DNA of 6,647 bases from Planctomycetaceae bacterium. Its GTDB lineage: Bacteria > Planctomycetota > Planctomycetia > Planctomycetales > Planctomycetaceae. The DNA is taken from NCBI GenBank assembly GCA_023258825.1, contig JALQWE010000208.1:1-6647 (forward strand). Direction: 5' to 3'. Shown here piece by piece: positions 1 through 6,647 of the stretch; the stretch's first letter is position 1, and each line of letters begins with the position of its first letter. The notes beneath the pieces were generated by a model that worked only from the letters and a program-made list of their open reading frames with translations, did not search any database and was not told the origin of the DNA. Position numbers and translations under genes: made by a program.

Positions 1-108
1 TGCGCCCCGAGCTTTCCTGGACTTTGCCTGGGGGGCTGCAGAACCTCGGCAGTGACGGGACGGGCAGTTGCCGGTCCCCGAATCGCGGTCGCTCTTCACT
101 TCAGGCAA

Positions 109-2058
109 ATGACGATGATGCGCAACGCATTTACGATTTTTTCCGCTGCCAGTGTTTGCTGCCTCGGTGTTGTCGTGTTCCTCTCTCTGCCCCCACATCT
201 TAAAATTGGTGGTCAGCGGGCAAATCTGGTTGCTCCAAACTCACGATCTGGCATTTCCGGCGTGTCCCTGCTTTTCGCGGACCATGTTCCTCCCGAGAAC
301 TCTGTTGCCGCCTTGAGTTCGACAAACTCGCCGCATTCGTCCAGCCCCAAGCCTGCAGTCAGTCTCCCCCAAACGTCGATCAGGGGTAATGCAGTACGCC
401 CCCGCGTGGTATCCACACCAAAGAAACGTGTTGGCCCGTCGCAACTGCCGAATCCCGCAGAGAAATCCCCCGAAACCCGTGTCATCCAGCCCATGCGAGC
501 GGACCTGGCCACAACTCCAGTTCCGAAATCCACGGTCAACTCCCAGCCCCCGCAGCCTTTAACGAGTCACTCTACGCAGCTCGGATTCAGTGACGATAGC
601 GATGGTACCGCCGCGGACAGCAGCTTGTTCGCCACGGAAAGTCCGGACAGCATCAACGTCGCCACCTCAGCGTCAGCACCTGGTTCAAAGACAAAGGCGA
701 TGTCCGAACCGGAATTTCACGAACTCACCGAGCCCATGGACACCGCCTCGGCAGCGTCAACTCCCACATTCACACCCGACGTACAGAATGCTCGTCCGGT
801 AGAAGATTTATTTGCAGCCACCGAAGGTGCAACAGACGCAGCCTCCGAATCTGCTGGCAACGAATCTACCGATGCCGAACTGCCGGACACTCTCTTCGAC
901 CCGGACAAACCCAATGCGGAATCCTCGACAACAGAAACCACTTCCCCACCCAGCTCGCCAACAGCCGCATCATCCGACACAGATGCATTCACATTCGACA
1001 CCGCGCTGAATTCGAACGCCTCCCAGCCGGCGGAATTATCCACGGAATCTCGCTCGACATCTCTGTCCGACACCATCACCACGACGGACCAATCCCAGCA
1101 GCCCCCTGTGGAGCATCAGCCAACCGTCGGCGAGCTGCTGGTGGAAGAAGCTGAGCTGCCGAGTTTTTCCGACGAGTCAGACGAAGAAGATCTGTTCGCA
1201 TCCGACCTTTCTGCACCCGATATCTCCAGCGCCGAACTGAACAACTCAGCCGAAACGATCGCAACAGTTCCATCGACGCCGGCAGCTCCGACTAAACCCT
1301 CACCTTCAACCACAGCACCACTGTCACTGGCTAAAGGCGACATGCAGACGGATGTTGGCTCCGCTGATCAGCGAACCGCATTCCAGACGAGCAATGACCA
1401 CGATCAGATTGAAATCCTGTTCGATGTTTCAGAACTCGCGAACAGGCCCACCACTTTGTCGCCCCCAACCGGCAACCAGCCGACTCAAGTCACGGTGTCC
1501 AAACCTCAACGACTTTCCGTGGAGGAGGACCAACTACCAACACTGGAGATTCCACAGAGAATTACGGTGAAAGCAACACCCGGAATTCTGCTGCCGGAAC
1601 TGGAATTCGAAGAATGGACCAATTGCGGAGTTCCCCGGGGTGGTCCAGCCAACGGCGGAACGCTCGTCCGTCCGTTCTATGCAAAATCGGTTTCACCGAC
1701 AAACCGTACGGCTTCGCGAGTCCGTGGATCGCTGGAGGAGATGTTTGAGAAGATCACGCGAGTCGACTTTTCTCTGCCCGGGTGGCGTCGTCCGCGAAGT
1801 GCTCAGCCGATGGCACATCGCTCAGGGAATACGGCCAAACCGGAAGCGACGAATACCCCTCCAGAGGTTGCCTCCCGCAACCGAGGAACAAAACTTCAGC
1901 GGCCATCAACGCCACCCGTTCAGGGGCGCATGCTGACGTCAGCCTCGGGCAAACCGATCGCTCCATCAGGAGTTATCCGGGCTGGCTGGAGTGTTGAGGA
2001 TGAACAGCAATCACCGGCTTCGAAGTCTGCCGACCGGCGGGCCGGCGGTGCTCGCTGA
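109..2058 (+). CDS. Membrane-anchored, Ser/Thr/Pro- and acid-rich low-complexity protein of unknown function
   Basis: I do not recognise a family. From the ATG at 109 the product is about 649 residues. ATGs at 115 and 118 and a GTG at 52 are in frame. The ATG group is preferred because a hydrophobic stretch (about residues 7-25, FTIFSAASVCCLGVVVFLSL) follows directly after a short n-region with one Arg, as in a signal anchor or uncleaved signal peptide. A weak AGG at 103-105 lies 9 bases before the ATG at 115. The rest is probably exported and largely disordered: a basic Ser/Pro-rich part (about 30-140), a long acidic Ser/Thr/Asp/Glu part (about 150-430), then a more mixed part with the only tryptophan-glycine-rich patch (EEWTNCGVPRGG, W503), and a basic C-terminus. 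A short L-F-(A/D) motif recurs six times. The frame is open to the left edge, so a longer N-terminus cannot be excluded. That it is a real gene is fairly sure because of its length and membrane segment; its role is unknown. Confidence 0.75.
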   Translation: MTMMRNAFTIFSAASVCCLGVVVFLSLPPHLKIGGQRANLVAPNSRSGISGVSLLFADHVPPENSVAALSSTNSPHSSSPKPAVSLPQTSIRGNAVRPRVVSTPKKRVGPSQLPNPAEKSPETRVIQPMRADLATTPVPKSTVNSQPPQPLTSHSTQLGFSDDSDGTAADSSLFATESPDSINVATSASAPGSKTKAMSEPEFHELTEPMDTASAASTPTFTPDVQNARPVEDLFAATEGATDAASESAGNESTDAELPDTLFDPDKPNAESSTTETTSPPSSPTAASSDTDAFTFDTALNSNASQPAELSTESRSTSLSDTITTTDQSQQPPVEHQPTVGELLVEEAELPSFSDESDEEDLFASDLSAPDISSAELNNSAETIATVPSTPAAPTKPSPSTTAPLSLAKGDMQTDVGSADQRTAFQTSNDHDQIEILFDVSELANRPTTLSPPTGNQPTQVTVSKPQRLSVEEDQLPTLEIPQRITVKATPGILLPELEFEEWTNCGVPRGGPANGGTLVRPFYAKSVSPTNRTASRVRGSLEEMFEKITRVDFSLPGWRRPRSAQPMAHRSGNTAKPEATNTPPEVASRNRGTKLQRPSTPPVQGRMLTSASGKPIAPSGVIRAGWSVEDEQQSPASKSADRRAGGAR

Positions 2059-2200
2059 CTCTTATAACACGCTGCCCCCCAGGCTTAGTGCAACTCAACA
2101 ACGTCGAGCTGTGCTGGGGGATATGACGACTCCGTCATCGGGACACAACGTCAACCGCGCCGTCGCCACGACGGTCCCCGCCCACGATGGCGAGCGATGA
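2000..2200 (+). CDS. Possible small ORF (66 residues) overlapping the end of the upstream gene
   Basis: An ATG at 2000 opens a 66-residue frame that overlaps the last 59 bases of the preceding gene in another frame. GGAG at 1988-1991 sits 8 bases before the ATG, a better ribosome site than either large upstream or downstream gene has. Roughly two thirds of its third codon positions are G or C, compatible with coding. The peptide is basic and polar, has no membrane segment and no cysteine, and matches no family I know. Against it: the frame spans three inverted repeats (2076-2174), and part of its codon bias could come from the overlap. It may equally be untranslated spacer. Confidence 0.22.
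   Translation: MNSNHRLRSLPTGGPAVLADSYNTLPPRLSATQQRRAVLGDMTTPSSGHNVNRAVATTVPAHDGER
2076..2120. repeat. Inverted repeat CCCCCAG / CTGGGGG, 31-base loop
   Basis: CCCCCAG at 2076-2082 is perfectly complementary to CTGGGGG at 2114-2120. It begins 18 bases after the stop codon of the upstream gene, the right place for a transcription-end hairpin. There is no T-run after it and the loop is long, so an intrinsic terminator is not supported. It is the first of three inverted repeats in about 100 bases. Confidence 0.3.
2123..2138. repeat. Perfect inverted repeat ATGACG-ACTC-CGTCAT
   Basis: Two 6-base arms (2123-2128 and 2133-2138) are perfect inverted complements around a 4-base ACTC loop. It could be an RNA hairpin or a dyad binding site for a regulator. 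No promoter can be placed next to it, so a role is not assigned. Six-base arms also occur by chance. Confidence 0.35.
2160..2174. repeat. Perfect inverted repeat CCGTCG-CCA-CGACGG
   Basis: Arms at 2160-2165 and 2169-2174 are perfectly complementary with a 3-base loop, and a G-T wobble (2159/2175) can extend the stem by one pair. The stem is GC-rich and would be stable in RNA. No T-tract follows, so it is not a canonical Rho-independent terminator. It may cause pausing or protect a 3' end of the upstream transcript. Confidence 0.35.
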
Positions 2201-2522
2201 ACTGAACCACTCGCACGCCAGAATTGTCCGGGAAAGAGCAGGAGTCTACGCCGACGGAAATTCGCGGCAGCCCGCAGCGGCACTGCCAGCACGCTTTCCA
2301 CTCTGCCCGAAAAAGTGCACAATGCAACATCTTTCGCTGTCATGGCCTGGGCTGCGGACGCTCACACCCACCTGGTGATAAGTAGTTCACAGAAAACTGA
2401 GCAACGCACCGCGCAGCTCATTCCTGTTTGATTCCCGGCAAATTGTGATCGAGAGCGAATACCCACCTTCCAACGTTTCCGGCAATTCCTTCTCCGGCCG
2501 GACATCATCAGAAAGCAGGACC
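2201..2522. other. Intergenic region upstream of the esterase gene; no gene seen
   Basis: I find no convincing coding frame, RNA gene or repeat here. The open frames present are short and lack protein-like composition. The promoter of the esterase gene should lie in this stretch if it is transcribed on its own, but no clear -35/-10 pair stands out, and planctomycete promoters are poorly matched by the E. coli consensus. A GTG at 2445 is in frame with the esterase and would extend it by 26 polar residues; see that entry. Confidence 0.5.
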
Positions 2523-3812
2523 ATGGCTCAATTGGCATCAGGCGTCTCAGTCGCCGGCCTCGCGCTGTTGACATCTCTGACATGTGTCCCGGCAGGTCTC
2601 GCACAGGAAGCGAACTACGACGAAGCGCGGGTGCCGAAGTTTGTCCTGCCTGATCCACTACAGACAGAATCCGGCCAGCCCGTCACCAGTCCGGAACACT
2701 GGGTCGGACAGCGTCGTGCGGAAGTGGTGCGGCTGTTCGAACAGCATGTCTTTGGCCGGTTGCCCACGGGCGACGTGATGCTGCGAACACGGCTGCGTTC
2801 CAGCGTTCCCGATGCCGTGCAGGGACTGGCGCATCGTCGAGAAGTCACCGTTTATCTGACGCCGGATGACGCCGGCCCGAAGATGGAATTGCTGATCTAC
2901 ACCCCGCGCGATGTCAAAGGCAAAGTCCCCGCCTTTCTGGGACTGAATTTCAACGGGAATCAGGCAATTGAAGCTGACCCCAGACTGCACATGACAGAAT
3001 CCTGGGTCCGAAACAACAAGGAACTGGGAATTGAGAACAACCGCGCGACCGAGGCAACGCGGGGATCGGAAGCAGACCGCTGGGACCTCGAACAAATTGT
3101 CAAAGCAGGTTATGGTCTCGTGACCATCTATTACGGCGACATTGACCCGGACTTTGACGATGGATTTCAGAATGGTATCCACGCCATCCTGCGAAAGCCG
3201 GCCGCAGAGCGCGAAGGTGACGAGGGGGGCTCCATCAGTGCCTGGGCGTGGGGTCTGAGCCGGGCGCTGGATGTGCTGCAGACGGATCCGGAAATTGATG
3301 CAACGCGAGTTGCCGTGTTTGGCCATTCCCGTCTGGGAAAAACATCGCTGTGGGCAGGTGCCACCGATGAGCGGTTTGCTATGGTGATCTCAAACAACTC
3401 CGGGTGTGGCGGCGCAGCACTCAGCAAACGTGCCTTTGGAGAAACCGTTGGGCGTATCAATCGAGTCTTTCCGCACTGGTTTTGTGTGAATCACCGCAAA
3501 TACAACGAAAATGAACAATCGCTGCCACTGGACCACCACATGCTGATCGCCCTCGCGGCACCTCGTCCCGTGTATGTCGCCAGCGCCGTAGAAGACGAAT
3601 GGGCTGATCCACGGGGAGAGTTCCTGGGGCTGTATCATGCGGGCCCGGTCTATTCTCTGTTTGGCCTGCAGCCTCTGCCGTCAGACGTCATGCCCGAATT
3701 GAACCAGCCGATCATGACGGACGTGGGCTATCACATTCGCAGTGGAAAACACGACGTCACGGATTATGACTGGGAACAGTTTCTGAAGTTTGCAGACAAG
3801 CACCTCAGGTAA
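2523..3812 (+). CDS. Secreted CE15-family esterase (glucuronoyl esterase-like alpha/beta-hydrolase)
   Basis: CE15 enzymes are serine esterases; characterised members cut the ester between 4-O-methylglucuronic acid of xylan and lignin alcohols. From the ATG at 2523 the product is 429 residues, usual for bacterial members. Residues 1-27 form a hydrophobic signal peptide with probable cleavage after Gly-Leu-Ala (A27/Q28), implying export. Family signatures in order: NFNGNQ (142-147), a YYGDIDPD block (203-210), the WAWGLSRA helix (241-248), nucleophile elbow GHSRLGK (267-273, Ser269), NNSGCGGA (291-298), PHWFC (317-321), DHH (337-339), VEDEWADP (356-363) and the catalytic His in SGKHD (His410). 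The fungal-type acid in the ESG motif is Asn292 here, so the acid is probably Asp358 (or Glu357) after a later strand. C295 and C321 might form a disulfide. The signal peptide lacks a basic n-region from this start; the GTG at 2445 would add upstream arginines but also a long polar tail, and GAAAG at 2511-2515 favours 2523. Exact substrate is inferred from family only. Confidence 0.9.
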   Translation: MAQLASGVSVAGLALLTSLTCVPAGLAQEANYDEARVPKFVLPDPLQTESGQPVTSPEHWVGQRRAEVVRLFEQHVFGRLPTGDVMLRTRLRSSVPDAVQGLAHRREVTVYLTPDDAGPKMELLIYTPRDVKGKVPAFLGLNFNGNQAIEADPRLHMTESWVRNNKELGIENNRATEATRGSEADRWDLEQIVKAGYGLVTIYYGDIDPDFDDGFQNGIHAILRKPAAEREGDEGGSISAWAWGLSRALDVLQTDPEIDATRVAVFGHSRLGKTSLWAGATDERFAMVISNNSGCGGAALSKRAFGETVGRINRVFPHWFCVNHRKYNENEQSLPLDHHMLIALAAPRPVYVASAVEDEWADPRGEFLGLYHAGPVYSLFGLQPLPSDVMPELNQPIMTDVGYHIRSGKHDVTDYDWEQFLKFADKHLR

Positions 3813-3849
3813 CCCCTTTCCGGAATCTCTTGCACACACTGAAATCTTC

Positions 3850-6174
3850 ATGACTGTCAATCTGACTGATTCGCAACGTGCTGCTGTGGAGCATGTTGAA
3901 GGCCCGTTACTGGTCCTTGCGGGGCCGGGATCCGGCAAGACCCGAGTGATCACACACCGGATCTCCCGCTTGCTGCAGCATGGAGCAAAACCGGAGCAGA
4001 TCCTGGCGCTGACCTTCACCAACAAGGCGGCCCGGGAGATGTCGGAACGCGTGGAAAAGCTGCTGGGTGGCCTGAAGGTACGCGTCAGCACGTTCCATCG
4101 CTTTTGTTCGCGTTTGCTGCGACGCTGGCCCGAGCGGGTGGGGTTGAAGGAAAACTTCACCATTCTGGATCAGTCGGACCAGACGTCGATTGTGCGTGCA
4201 ATTCTGAAGGATCTGAATCTGGATCCCAGTGTGCACGAACCGGGCCGCGTGCTGAGTCGAATCAGTCGCGCACGAAACGACATGATCACCTCAGAACAGT
4301 TTCGGCGGCAGTATGAACAGCGGGCCTCCGGACCTCTGGAAGCCGCGGTGTATCAGGTATTCCCGGAATATGAACGCCGGGTTCGTGAACAAAATTCGGT
4401 GGACTTTGATGACCTGTTGCTGCATGTCGTGACCATGCTGCAGGAGGAAGCCGAACTGCGCAGTATTCTGGACGAACAGTTTCGTTATATTCTGGTCGAC
4501 GAATACCAGGACACGAATCTGGCGCAGTACTGCATTGTGCAGGCGATGTCGCAGGACTATCGCAATCTGTGCGTGACAGGGGACCCGGATCAGTCAATTT
4601 ATGGCTGGCGTGGAGCTCGCCCGGCCAACATCACGGCCTTTGAACGCGACTACCCCGACCGGCAGGTCGTCACACTGGATCAGAACTTTCGCAGCACCGC
4701 CCGCATTGTCACCTGTGCAGACCAGTTGATCTCCTTCAATCGGAGACCGCACCGTGGCAGACTGGTCACCGACAACCCTGAAGGTGAACCGGTCCGCCTG
4801 CGGGTATATGAACACGGCGATGCCGAAGCCAACGGCATCGCACTGGAAATCCGCGAGCTCGTCGAATCCGGACAGAGGCAGTACAGTGACTTTGCCATTT
4901 TTTATCGCGTCAATGCGCTCTCGCGTCTGTTTGAAACCGCATTGTCCCGGCATGAGATTCCCTGTCAGATCGCAGCGGGGTATTCCTTCTTTGAACGTGC
5001 CGAAGTGCGTGATCTGATCGCATGGCTGCGACTGATTGAAAATCAGTCCGACAACGCCGCACTCGAACGCGTAATTAATCGACCGGCTCGCGGGATTGGC
5101 AACACCTCCATGCTGCGGCTGCGCAACTTCGCCGATCGCGAAAGGATCAGTATTTTTGCCGCTGCCGAACGCTGCGCACAGATTCCCAGTTTGTCAGCTC
5201 GCTGCTGCAAAGCCCTGCTGGGATTTACGGATCTGATCAATCGGCTGCACGAGCAATCAGCCACTGGACAGGTTGCCCCGGTGCTTGAACGGTTGATCGC
5301 AGAGATTGATTACCTTGCATTGTGGCGTGAGGTGGATGACGAAGTGGACGTGGACCGTGAGGCCAATGTGTACGAACTGGTCTCCGCAGCCCGACAGTAT
5401 GACTCGGCGGCGGAAGACCTGCTGATCGTCGGAGACTCCTCAGAGTACACGCTTGAGCAACCGGAGAAGCCTTCACTGCAGGGATTTCTGGAAATGGCCA
5501 CGCTCAGCAGCGAAGCCGACAGCATTGATCCTGAGAAAGGCGCTGTCACGCTGATGACCCTGCACGCATCCAAGGGCCTTGAATTCCCCTGCGTCTACAT
5601 CACGGGACTGGAGAGCGGCCTGATTCCACACGAACGGGCAGTCCGGGAAGGCGATCCTTCGTCCTTTGAAGAAGAACGGCGCCTGCTCTTTGTGGGGATC
5701 ACCCGTGCCATGCAGAAACTTACGCTGACCCAAACATCAGAACGCGTTTTTCGGGGCATGCGCAGAACCACAATTTCCAGTCCATTCCTGCCGGAAATTG
5801 CGTCGTCACTGCAGCGTGAATTCAGCGGCTCAACGGTTCGTGCAGCATTACCGGCAGCGGCTGATCAACGCCTGGAACAGGCACGAAAGCGATTCGAAGC
5901 GGCTCAGCAGAACAGGGAACGTCCGCTGCTGATAACCGGTGCACAACTGGCCTTCCAGCGGCAGCAGCCCGATACCGACGTGACGGACGACACCGCCCAG
6001 ACTCATCCATTTGAAACGGGCATGAGTGTACGTCATCCAAGGTACGGGCGAGGAGAAGTGGTGGAAGTCTCAGGTGGCTCGCACCGCGCCACCGTCACCG
6101 TACAATTTGAGAATACCGGGGAAGTCCATACCTTTGTCGCTTCACGCTGTCCTCTGCAACCGATCGGCGGCTGA
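3850..6174 (+). CDS. pcrA: ATP-dependent 3'-5' DNA helicase, UvrD/PcrA type (superfamily 1A)
   Basis: This cytoplasmic motor unwinds DNA 3' to 5' and in this family serves nucleotide excision repair, replication restart and removal of RecA or stalled RNA polymerase. All motifs are present with intact key residues: Q motif (LTDSQRAAV, near residue 5), Walker A AGPGSGKT (24-31, Lys30), Ia (LTFTNKAAREM), Ib (STFHRFC), Walker B DEYQD (217-221), III GDPDQSIYGWRG (244-255), IV QNFRS (278-282, Arg281), V MTLHASKGLEF (569-579) and VI VGITRA (615-620, Arg619). Residues 724 to the end (GMSVRHPRYGRGEV onward) form the Tudor-like C-terminal domain that binds RNA polymerase in PcrA/UvrD and is absent in Rep. 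Length 774 is slightly above the usual 720-750, owing to a Gln/Ala-rich linker before the Tudor domain. The ATG at 3850 is chosen because the Q motif follows at once; a TTG at 3790 would overlap the esterase gene. No Shine-Dalgarno is visible. The gap to the esterase stop is 37 bases. The choice between the names PcrA and UvrD cannot be settled from sequence alone. Confidence 0.97.
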   Translation: MTVNLTDSQRAAVEHVEGPLLVLAGPGSGKTRVITHRISRLLQHGAKPEQILALTFTNKAAREMSERVEKLLGGLKVRVSTFHRFCSRLLRRWPERVGLKENFTILDQSDQTSIVRAILKDLNLDPSVHEPGRVLSRISRARNDMITSEQFRRQYEQRASGPLEAAVYQVFPEYERRVREQNSVDFDDLLLHVVTMLQEEAELRSILDEQFRYILVDEYQDTNLAQYCIVQAMSQDYRNLCVTGDPDQSIYGWRGARPANITAFERDYPDRQVVTLDQNFRSTARIVTCADQLISFNRRPHRGRLVTDNPEGEPVRLRVYEHGDAEANGIALEIRELVESGQRQYSDFAIFYRVNALSRLFETALSRHEIPCQIAAGYSFFERAEVRDLIAWLRLIENQSDNAALERVINRPARGIGNTSMLRLRNFADRERISIFAAAERCAQIPSLSARCCKALLGFTDLINRLHEQSATGQVAPVLERLIAEIDYLALWREVDDEVDVDREANVYELVSAARQYDSAAEDLLIVGDSSEYTLEQPEKPSLQGFLEMATLSSEADSIDPEKGAVTLMTLHASKGLEFPCVYITGLESGLIPHERAVREGDPSSFEEERRLLFVGITRAMQKLTLTQTSERVFRGMRRTTISSPFLPEIASSLQREFSGSTVRAALPAAADQRLEQARKRFEAAQQNRERPLLITGAQLAFQRQQPDTDVTDDTAQTHPFETGMSVRHPRYGRGEVVEVSGGSHRATVTVQFENTGEVHTFVASRCPLQPIGG

Positions 6175-6220
6175 GCATCGGACGTTGCACGGGAACGCGA
6201 ACAACGGCAACGCGCTCAAC

Positions 6221-6302
6221 GGGAGGGCGCGGCTCCTGCCAAGCCGCAAACCTCTCCATAAGTAACGGAACACGCACGGCTCGGGTGGAACCTCGCCCTC
6301 CC
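6221..6302. repeat. Pair of inverted, diverged copies of a 27-base intergenic repeat (palindromic element)
   Basis: The reverse complement of 6221-6247 matches 6276-6302 at 21 of 27 positions, sharing the core CGCCCTCCC and CGGCT ends, with a 28-base loop between. It lies between two convergent genes. As a plus-strand RNA 21 pairs form; as a minus-strand RNA three of the six mismatches become G-U pairs, giving 24 of 27. Sequences of the GGAGGGCGAGG...GAGCCG kind are, from memory, abundant intergenic repeats in Planctomycetes, where their translations (EGEAPAEP-like, GRARLLPS-like) are often annotated as spurious proteins. Possible roles are a REP/MITE-like mobile palindrome or a bidirectional transcription end. 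No target-site duplication or transposase is visible. Confidence 0.6.
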
Positions 6303-6340
6303 CAAAACTACGTCGCTCCCCAACGCCTCGTCCCGGAACA

Positions 6341-6411
6341 TTCGCCATCGCGAGCGAACGCTGCGATCTGCCGGCTTTAACTCCGTTCGTCACTCGGCAG
6401 CAAGTCCTGCC
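6341..6411. repeat. Two small hairpins between the convergent genes
   Basis: TTCGC (6341-6345) pairs with GCGAA (6354-6358) around 8 bases, and GGCAG (6396-6400) pairs with CTGCC (6407-6411) around 6 bases. Both have only 5-base stems and no T-run on either strand. They sit just downstream of the minus-strand gene's stop and could aid its transcription termination, but stems this short occur by chance. The rest of 6303-6434 holds nothing I can name. Confidence 0.2.
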
Positions 6412-6434
6412 AGGCGACTACCATCGCCGGGCGT

Positions 6435-6647
6435 TTACAGACCTCGCAGAAACTCGCGCAGTTCGGGCTCAATATCACCGGACTGAGTTTCATCATCCGA
6501 CACGGTGTGCCCGGCAGAGGCGGGCTCCTTTGGTGGTGCCGAAGAATCCGTTGTGGATCGCGATGCTGCGAGCAGGGAATCACGCACGAGGGCCAGTTCG
6601 GGTGACTGCAAATCAAGACTGGTCGTGTCGTTGTTCACAGCCAATGG
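6435..6647 (-). CDS. 3' end of a minus-strand gene, product unknown (partial)
   Basis: A frame open from the right edge ends at a TAA (6435-6437 on the plus strand). About 70 C-terminal residues are visible. They are polar and acidic, rich in Ser, Thr, Asp and Pro (for example SSAPPKEPASAGH and SDDETQSGDIEP), and close with a short predicted helix, EPELREFLRGL. This looks like a disordered tail with a terminal helix that may dock to a partner. The only start-like codon in view is a TTG at 6642-6644, so the real start is most likely beyond the window. Third positions favour G/C, as expected for coding. No family can be named from the tail. It converges on the helicase gene with 260 bases between the stops. 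Confidence 0.55.
   Translation of the reverse strand, partial: PLAVNNDTTSLDLQSPELALVRDSLLAASRSTTDSSAPPKEPASAGHTVSDDETQSGDIEPELREFLRGL

Noticed and set aside
2..55. Possible 3' end of an upstream gene (peptide ending in AFLDFAWGAAEPRQ, TGA at 53-55)
   Set aside because: Only 17 codons are visible. Another frame is open to the TAA at 201-203 and has equally good G/C third positions, and the first gene's own frame is also open to the left edge. The true upstream gene cannot be chosen from this little sequence.
2570..2590. Possible lipoprotein signal at Cys21 of the esterase (SLTC)
   Set aside because: A lipobox needs a small residue before Cys and usually Leu three before it. Here the residues are Ser-Leu-Thr, so ordinary signal-peptide cleavage after A27 fits better.
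2658..3326. Antisense open frame of 222 codons opposite the esterase gene
   Set aside because: It lies wholly within a confidently identified CE15 gene, has no recognisable domain, and is the kind of long antisense frame that G/C-rich third positions produce.
3790..3849. TTG start at 3790 for the helicase
   Set aside because: It would add 20 residues not typical of the family and overlap the esterase gene by 23 bases. The ATG at 3850 places the Q motif directly at the N-terminus, as in known PcrA/UvrD proteins.
3681..4163. Antisense open frame of 160 codons across the esterase-helicase junction
   Set aside because: It overlaps the helicase Walker A and Ia region and the esterase C-terminus on the opposite strand. 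Its peptide shows no family features.
6026..6265. Plus-strand 79-codon frame running from the helicase Tudor domain into the repeat
   Set aside because: Its first 150 bases are an out-of-frame reading of the helicase gene, and the rest (GRARLLPSRKPL) is repeat translation.
6142..6393. Minus-strand frame of 83 codons in the convergent intergenic region
   Set aside because: It is mostly a translation of the inverted repeat pair (peptides such as GEVPPEP and GRSRALPL) and overlaps the helicase 3' end. This pattern matches repeat-derived spurious proteins.

Overview
The window looks like chromosomal DNA of a moderately GC-rich bacterium, most likely a planctomycete. The reasons are a secreted CE15-type esterase of the kind I recall as common in Planctomycetes, a long low-complexity membrane-anchored protein, little use of clear Shine-Dalgarno sites, and an intergenic palindromic repeat of a GGAGGGCG(A/C)GG-type sequence that I also associate with that phylum. 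This placement rests on family recall; no alignment was run.

Layout, left to right on the + strand. (1) 109-2058: a protein of about 649 residues with one N-terminal membrane segment and a long Ser/Thr/Pro/Asp/Glu-rich, probably disordered body. No known family is recognised. (2) 2059-2522: a spacer of about 460 bases holding three inverted repeats (2076-2174) and perhaps a 66-residue ORF (2000-2200) overlapping the end of the first gene. (3) 2523-3812: an exported alpha/beta-hydrolase of carbohydrate esterase family 15 (glucuronoyl esterase-like) with a clear GHSRLGK nucleophile motif. (4) 3850-6174: a complete UvrD/PcrA superfamily 1 DNA helicase with all motifs and a C-terminal Tudor-like domain. 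(5) 6175-6434: a convergent intergenic region with two diverged, inverted copies of a 27-base repeat. (6) 6435-6647: the 3' end of a gene on the minus strand that runs off the right edge.

The genes do not form an evident pathway. The esterase acts outside the cytoplasm on plant or algal polysaccharide esters, while the helicase is a housekeeping DNA repair and replication enzyme. The 37-base gap between them could allow co-transcription, but this is probably incidental. I see no rRNA, tRNA, CRISPR array, transposase, prophage or defence module, and no convincing evidence of a new multi-gene system. The points most worth a second look are the recurring Leu-Phe-(Ala/Asp) motif in the first protein, the position of the catalytic acid in the CE15 enzyme, and the inverted repeat pair at 6221-6302, which would fold better as a minus-strand transcript than as a plus-strand one.
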